Assembly: GCA_028753945.1 (NCBI GenBank)
Contig: JAPNXP010000016.1
Span: 1,240,001 to 1,304,000 of the forward strand
Direction: 5' to 3'
Length of the DNA: 64,000 nt
Source: Hexactinellida sp. DTS-2022
Taxonomy: Eukaryota > Porifera > Hexactinellida
The notes under the pieces are model-generated. The model searched no databases and had not been told where the DNA came from. It was given only the letters and a program-made list of their open reading frames with translations. Made by a program: the position numbers and the translations under genes. Positions within the stretch are counted from its first letter, which is position 1, and each line of letters opens with the position of its first letter. This document shows, piece by piece, positions 41,801 through 50,800 of this stretch.

Positions 41801-44800
41801 TCTTCAGGGGGGGGAAAGTCTGCTAGTACCATGGTCCACTAAATAATTTCTTCGCCAGCTGGGGGTCTGGGGAGCGCTGTTAGCTCCCCAGTAGGGTCCA
41901 GGGGCGAAGCCCCTGGAAGCCAGATACAATTATAGTGCAAAGTATTATTGCTAACAATGGAGAGCTATTGCTAAAAAATTATCACATATTATTTGAAGCT
42001 GTGGTAACTAATGGAAGATAATTATAGCTTCTGGCACAATTTCATTAATGATTATCACTAGTAATGTTTGAATGGTATGTGTGGGGAAGATACAGATCTT
42101 TTAACATAAAATATTCTAGCCTAGAGAATAATACGTCGATTTGTCTCTTTATAAAAGGCTAAAAACACCTAATTTTAACTGAAAATAAGAACTTAGCAGC
42201 ATATTTCCAGGGGGGGGGAAACTCAAGCTAGGGGGGGGGGAATCCCGGGGCGCCCCCCCCTCTGTATAATACCCTGAGACTCAGCTGTAAAATCTAGCCA
42301 CATAAGTATATTAACTGATACATTTCGTGCTTTAGGTAAATTTAAATCAATGTTGTTTAAGAAAATTTATTAAGTGGTGATGAGAAATGGATTTAGGACT
42401 AACATATTCTGATAAAATTCAAAAAATTTTAATACTTTATATATTAATTTCCCAATAACTCTGCTGATATTCAACAAACCGGCTAACTGGGTAATAAAAT
42501 CTCTAACCGTTAACCGATGTCAGCAACGATTTACCGGTTAGCCGGTTAACCGAATCCAGCCTTGCATCAGGTTAAATTCACAATCCGGAATGAATGGTAA
42601 TGAATGGTAAATTGAGTAAAGATACGCAGCGAAATGGCCTTTAAATTGAGGTATGCAGACACATGTTATTAAAAAGCAATTTACTAACCAGGATTATCTC
42701 ATGCATTGCATAATAAATGACATATTGAGGAGTGTAACGCAGCGAATTAATTAAACAATATATAATGAGTTGCCAACGTTGGATCCCAAATAGCTACATA
42801 CTGAACTGAATGAAGACTGTAATTTACAAGTCTCTTGTTAAATTTATTTGTTATGAATGATATAAGAGGAGGGTAAGGCCGCGAAGCGACCGTTAATTGT
42901 ATTTGTGTTGCGTAGTGTATAACCGAACGAACAAAGTTAGCAAAGCGACCTTTGTAAGAGAGTGATCCGTCGCGAAACGACCGAGTCCGAAGGGTCGTGA
43001 GAATTAAATGTTTATTACAAATTATAGTCTGTTTTAATCCACTGTATAGAATACTAAAATTAAATAAAAGCAGTGGCGGCGCCAGGATTTTTAATCAGGG
43101 GGGGGGGGGGGGGGCACAATTAATTTATATTTTTTAAAGCTACATTACAATACTATAGTATAAAGTTTAAGAAATCTATCAAATTTATAGTAATAAAGGA
43201 GCTACAGCAGAGGAGGGAATTGTTGATTGGTACAGCGGTGAAGGCATTTAGGAATACCTACTTGAAAATTTCATAAATTAGAATAAATAAAATTATTTGC
43301 CATTTTTTAATTAATTATATAACTTAGATAGTGAGTTAGTGATTACGAAATGAAAACAAATGAAAACCAATTACTATGTATATGCTTTCATTTTTCAAAT
43401 ATCCATTCTAATTCAAGGTACAGGGACAACATTATGTAATTTCTATATTACAACCTAGTGACATGTAACATCCTTATGAGGATGATATTCTATTGCAGCT
43501 CCAGGGGGGGCTCACCCGAAAAGATGGGGGGCTCGACCCCCCCTGGCGCCGCTCTGAATAAAAGCCTACTCTATTTCACATGTAGAATCAATAGAATTAG
43601 GGGTTTATCTAGGATATTCTTGGCTGGCACTTAATTATGGAGGTAAAAATTTTATGGCACCCTAAAGGTGTTAGCCATGATAAATGATCGGTCTAATTCA
43701 CTGATGCAGAATTATTTGAAGGAGGTAAAATTTGTACGGAACCCAAACAGGGTTTTATTCAGCAATTCCTGGGCTAAGAAATCTGGTCAGACATCCGGCA
43801 CCAAATAAAGTTCCACGCCGGCACCTAATCCGAATCACACTGCAAGTACCTTGGCACCTCAACCGATGCCTGGATGGAACTCAAGAGCACCTAGATAAAC
43901 CATTTAATAAATGGGAATACTTATCCACCGATCATCGGTAGCACCGATCATCGGCGTTTGTATTAAAAACCTCGCTACTTTCTACCGATTGTTTTTTTAT
44001 GTTTATAAAAAACATCATCGGTAGAAAGTAGCGAGGTTTTTAATACAAACGCCGATGATCGGTGGATAAGTATTCTCTTAATATTATAGCATGTTGAAAC
44101 AATTGATAATGTTTTACAAGTTGATTCAATGTAATTATTACAAATTGGAACAATATAAGTAAATTAAACAGTTTTATTAAATTTAATGTGTGAGAAAACA
44201 AAATAAAACCAAATAGTGATAATGAGCAGATCAAATAGTAAATAAATAATAATTTTAGATTAGCATACACAGAAATCATAGTTTTCTAGATATAGTTTTG
44301 TAATATTTGGGAATACAAAGAACCCCGTAATATGAAGAACTAATTATATTTGGTCACCCGAAAATCACTATTTGGTCAACAAATATCGAATATCAACTAT
44401 TTGGCAAATTAATTAAATACTGAACTATTCGGCTGCAGACTGCTGAGTTTAAACCAATATTTTGTTACATTAAATGGGGGCATCCGATATTTGTAACAAT
44501 TGGCAATCGGACAGATTGTGATTTTCCATGAGGGCTCGAGAAAACGGATATCATTTGTATTTGAATAGAGTAATCTGTAATTCTACAAAAAGTCGATTAC
44601 AATTGGAGCTCAAGCACTTATAGGAATTTAACAAGATTCAATTCTCAAATTTGTCCTTTCCCTATCGAGTGACCGCTTGTTCGACTCCATCTGCTTCATG
44701 AATCTAGTTATACACATGCATCTAAACTGTCTCTAGTCAAATTATATTAATATACATATTCTAGAATGTTCATGGTCAAGGAAATTTGTCTCAGATGAGT

Positions 44801-47800
44801 TTGAAAATTCTACATAATATGCACAATTGATGTAACTACGTACCTGTTTGGTCTATGAATATTTAAAGGAATTGAAAATAGTGGAAAATAGTGGTAGCTT
44901 TAAAATTTCCTTATATGTTAGTTAATTTACCAGTATCATGAAGGATTCCCTAGCCATTGCCTTCTCAAATCAGGCCTCACAATATAATGGGGATTTGGAA
45001 TAGGGATGCGGTTGAAGCCGAACAATAAAATCCGCCTTCCTCAAGAATTCGCGATAATGTAGATCAGGGTTTATTTTAAGGTTGAAACCTTGGTGTAACT
45101 CAGCTTAACCGCGGTGTATGGATTAACCCGAAATCACTTTTTCCCACACTGCAGCGGCCGCGGCCGACCCGAATCGTGGTGTAACTCCCCAAAAATCTTG
45201 GTGCAAAATTTACACCAAGATCGGCCTTAAAAAAACCCTGATGTAGATTATTATATTAACTTAAACATTCATATTAAAGCTAACCCTGATTAACTTAAAT
45301 ATTAATATTATTCAATTTTTAAGCGTCTATTATATAGTATATTAAGTATTAACTATATAAAGTAACGATCCCTTAGGTCTCGGTCATTTCGCAAATGATC
45401 ACTCTCACAAGTTCGCTTCAAGACTATTGTTCATTTGTGTTTGACACTACGCAACCCAATAAACACCCACTTCGCTGCCTCACCCTCCTAAAAACACTTA
45501 TGACAACTAGTGATAAGTTTCAAATGAATCTTTTGCTGTTGAATCGTTCACAAATTCCACGAATTCTTCTTGAACCTCGCCGGGTAATGAAGGAATTTCT
45601 AAATGAACCGATTTCCAGTTAATGAAACAATCAATTCACTCTGGTCTGGAAAATAAGATTGAAACTCTTCACGCAAGCAGGACAGATTCCCTTTAGCTAG
45701 CAAGCCTAGAAAAAAGTTTCGAAAGCTGAAGGCCGTTCACGGCCCGAATTTGTCCGAAATTTCTAATCGGGGCCCGAAATATTGCTACTAGCATAAACAT
45801 TTAATTTTCACATAACGTTACGGTACAGCATTGTATGGTGTCAAACGTAATACGTTATAATAGGGACGTATTATAATCCAATATCGAGTATACAAAAATT
45901 TCATTATTAATTAAAAAAGCCTTAAAATTGTAAACATAATTAAATGATCAGATTCTGATATTATATTATGGTATCTAATCTATTCTAATTGCTGAGTTAA
46001 ATTAAACAAATATAATCATTTCGCGGTCAAAGGCGAATGATATTCAAAAGTGTTAACGTCAAAAGATTAAAAAAAATTATTAAATTGTATTCAAGTTTGG
46101 ATACCAGAGAATAAACTACAGTCGTAGTACCTTGTTGACTAATAAATACCTGTATTCAAGCTTGTTGAAGCAAATCTAAACGTAATGAGAGCATTAGTAC
46201 CAAAGTCCATGTCACTAGCAAGGAGTGTAATAACCAATGTTCCAATATTAGAAGATTCAGAAACTTGGGTAGAATAAGAATTAGAAGAAAATTTAGGTGC
46301 ATTATCATTGAAATCCTGAACTGTAATCAATACTTCTGCAGTGGATGTTAGTCTATTTGCAATCTAATAATAAATAAGTAATTAATCTTAAATTATCAAT
46401 ATTATTGATTTTTGGGAGTGAGTTTCTTAGTTTTTTATTATTATTCCCAAGAGTATCATAAATAAAACACCAATAGGATTTACTATTGTAAATTTTGATC
46501 TATATACTGGGAATCCGAAGAGTGTCAGATTCTTGAATTAAAGTTTCGAAATTCTTATAATATACTAGCAGTCCCCAAAATATATAATAACACTCATTTG
46601 AATATTGAAAAAATATATGAGAATATGTGCCCTGGCGTAGAGCATTGGTTATGGCAGCATCCTATTACTTCAGCAGTGCAGCCTTTACGTTAGTAAACTG
46701 GTAGTTAATTACAATTTACTTCTTATGACGTAAATGGATACCATTAATTAATACCACTAAGATGAAAGTCAGTAGAAAAGGATACAAACTCAATATAAGT
46801 AGGCTATTCTATCAAAGTACATTACAAAAACAGAACTAAATAAGAACTTACAAGAGGACTATTGTCATAAGCGATCACCTTTAGTACCCACTTGGCAGAA
46901 CCAAAAGAATTTTCTATAATTAGTCCAGACATTTCTCTATCAAGTGGTAATGCAGAAACGATCTCAAATGAATTTGAAGAAACAATCTTAAGCTTAAACA
47001 TATTAGCTGTGTTAGATGAAGGATCAATAAAAGTTGAAACCATACCATTTAATCCTGGATCTAGGTCACTTACAGTGAAGCTCAAAATTGTGGTATCAAG
47101 CATATCAGTCTCAACTGGTGATGCGGTATATTGAGGTTGGTTAAAGATTGGAAAGTTATCGTTAACATCAGTGACTTCTATATTGATAGTTTCGGTAACC
47201 TAAGAAATGTTAGAATCTGATTAAGTGCGCAATTACTTAGAACTGTCGTTCTAATAACAACAATAAAAACTATTACGGGCTACTTTGCATAAAAAATCAA
47301 ATCCTCCATATGGAAGAAGTTTAAATCTAGTATACTAACAGGTATGGAGTTAGTGGATTAGACTTTCTCCATTAGTCTAAGACTCTAAGCTGTTGACATG
47401 CTTAACAACTATGGATTTGAAAAGAAACTGCGCAATTACAAAATTAGCAATTTAGCATAATGTATGGAGCAGGCACGTAGCTAGAGTATGTAATTCAGGG
47501 GGGCAAGTTTTATGTCGGGGGGGCAAGGGGGGCACGAATCACTGAATTGACTGAATAACATAAAATCAGAAAGAAACAATGATTTAAGCGGACTGCGATT
47601 ATATTGAAAGATTTAGCAGAAATTCAATGCCTATTAAATTCGATGAGTTTCCTAACAATGACCGCTTAAAACCGTATGAACATAGCAACGGGAGTTTCGA
47701 ATTCCATAGTTTTAACCATGCAGTTGAAGTAAATTCTAGTATATTTACTATACGAACACTTCCTAAACTTCTCTTGGGGGGGCAGTCGCCCCCCCTAGCC

Positions 47801-50800
47801 CCCCCGTAGCTACGTGCCTTGTATGCAGGAGTCATTAACAATAAAAGAGGATATAATTGTTAACATACTAATCTACGAATTAAATATTGAAATTACTTAC
47901 GGTACTAGATCCATCGGAGACTTGAATCCCCAAAGAATATGAAGATAAAGTTTCAAAATCCAGTCCACTAGCTGCAAGTGTAACTATTCCAGATGAATCG
48001 ATTAAGAATGAGTCGCCCACATTACCAGTAAGAATGGCATAAGATATCGTCCCTACAGTGTCTAGGTCTTCAACATTGACATCAAAAATCTCAGTACCTA
48101 CATTGGCATGTGAATATATAATTAAATTAATATTGATAAGGAAAGTTCAGAAAATAGAGCTAAATACGTGGCCTTACGTATTCCCACCGCAAAATAGCAA
48201 TCGTGCCAACGTCGCCCCTTCATTTTAATTTAATACTACAGTAATCATTCTGGCGGATGCAGGGTGCATATCTACATTGTCAAAACTCGATTTTGGTGTG
48301 TTTGTATACACAGTCAAAATCCGCTAATTCGAACTTTCGCCTATTAGACCAAATATATTTTACGGTCCAATTGATATCAAATGAACTCAAACGATTGGGG
48401 GAAAGAGGCATTAAGACAGATGCTAGAACTAAGAATTAACTTTTATGTAAAATTAGAAAAGTAAACCTGTGAGAGAAATTATAAGTTGTCTTAAAGTATA
48501 AAAACAAATAGTTTTTTTAACTAAAAATTATTATAATATTCGAATTTCGAATATTTCTGGCTCTTAGTCGCTGTGTGATAAAGACTAAATCTAATTAGCG
48601 TCGTGTAAACAAACCTCCAGGAGATGACTCGGGTATAGAAACAGAAAAGTCTAAATTAGTAATTACAGGTGGCGAATCATTTTCATCCGTAAGTTGAATA
48701 AAAAGATTGGAAGTTGCAGTCAAAGTTCCATCAGTAGCCGTAACACTAATACTGAAAGATTTTAGGCCTTGATCAAAGTCAATAGAACCTAGAAAACATA
48801 ATTTTAAAACAGGGAAGAAAAGAGAGTAAGGACGTATATAGCGTGGAAAGCTGCTTGTTAATTAAAAATACTGTATTGCTTCGATTAAGCGCCGGGGCAA
48901 TAAATAGCATTTGTAATATGAAATAAATACACACCAGTAGCTAACTGGAGTGTAATTAAATTGATTTTGGCAGCTTCGGTAAGTATACTGTCGCTGAGAA
49001 CCATTAGAACCAAACAAAATATTTTTCTAGATTAAAAAAAAAATTGCTGATAAAATTGGTCCATGAAAACAATAACCGTCGGGGCGGATATTCGAAGAAA
49101 ACGGTATATAGAAAAACATTTCGTTTTAATTAATAAACTATCAATATGCATACCTTATTATAGGAAATTAACGCGAATTTCTCCAAATTTCGTTAATTTC
49201 CTTCGCGATAATTTCATGGAGCGTTAATTACCATGACCTTAATTTCCTGCTATTTAGCAAAATTATACATTGGATGGACAAACTTCCGAGCTACATATTT
49301 TCAGATGTGCAACTAGTTTGAAAGGATATACCATGTCTATCAAGTAGATTGGAAGCCTATTTGGGCACAATAAATAGTATTTAATCAGGAGATTAATAAT
49401 CCTGAAATTTTTTCTAAAATTTATTCGCGTTAATTTCATGTACATATTTGAAAATGTTCAGCTCCAATTCGCGGGAATTTCATGGAGCGTTAATTTCCTG
49501 GCGCGTTAATTTCCTATAATAAGGTATATTGTCGTTATATTAGTAACAAAAAGGTAATCAACTATATTTCCAAGGTTTAATATTACATTATACGCATATC
49601 TACATAATACAAAACGAAATAATTAGATGAAACAGCAATACCTGAAACAGAAACTTCTCCATTATTAGGATTGATTGAGAACGGTACTCCACTAGTAGCG
49701 ATACTATAACCTATTTGATTATTAGCGGCTGTCGCATCTGCATCAGTAGCTTTTATTGTAACAATTATTGCACTCATGAGAGTACTTTCAGAAATCGTAA
49801 CTGAATACTGACTCAGCAAGAAAACAGGAGCATTATCATTTAGATCATTAATAGATATTTTAACAGAAGAAAAGCCCTGTCTTGGAGGACTTTCGCTATC
49901 ACTGGCAATAACAGTGAAGGTAAATTCAACAAATTCCTCTCTATCAAGTGAATGGATAAGGGAAAGCTGTCCACTCATGGCATCGATCTGAAAGAAAAAT
50001 TTGGCTCCAGGGTCAACAATGTCATATACAATAATTGCACTAGAATCTGACTCAGTTGCTGTAATTGATAATATACTGGGAATAGAACTAACTTCTTCGT
50101 CAATACTTTCAGTATAAAGAGGCATAGTAAACACCTGAAAAAGTAAATACATAAAGTTGATTATTAATATTCGAAAATGCACGAAATTTCAACTATTCAA
50201 ATAGAAAGATAATAGCGATCATTGAAATTGCATATGTTCGCCAAATCAATTATTTAATTTATTTTAAAAATAATCTTCTGCCTGATAATAAAATATTTAT
50301 AACCAACAAAATAAAAGTTTTAAGAAGTAATTATAAATTTGAGCCCTGTATAAAGTTCTTATTGTATATATATTATATAAGGATACCTATTAGACCCAAA
50401 AATAATTGTTGTTGGTTTTGCTAATACTAATGGCTAAAACCATTCCTATCTCAGAATTTATCGAAACCACCTTGAACAGCATATATAGTTTTTGTATTAT
50501 GAAAATGGAAAGGCTCAGCATGTGCATGATTCCTTAAAATAAGAAGAAAACGAAAACGACCTTGGTTAAAAGTTGATTGGAGTTAAGCAATTAAAATGGG
50601 TTGCCTCGTGACGGGGAGACACTCCTTTAATATTATATTTATAAAAACACAAGTAAAAGGTCAAATTACGGGAATATCTTCATTTAGGCCAATAATACTT
50701 ATAGTGACTTGGACGAGAGTAAAGCGAGCTGATGCTGAAGAATCTTGAGCACGTATATTGAACGAATATTCAGTTGGACCCAGATCAGCATCAAGTAAGG

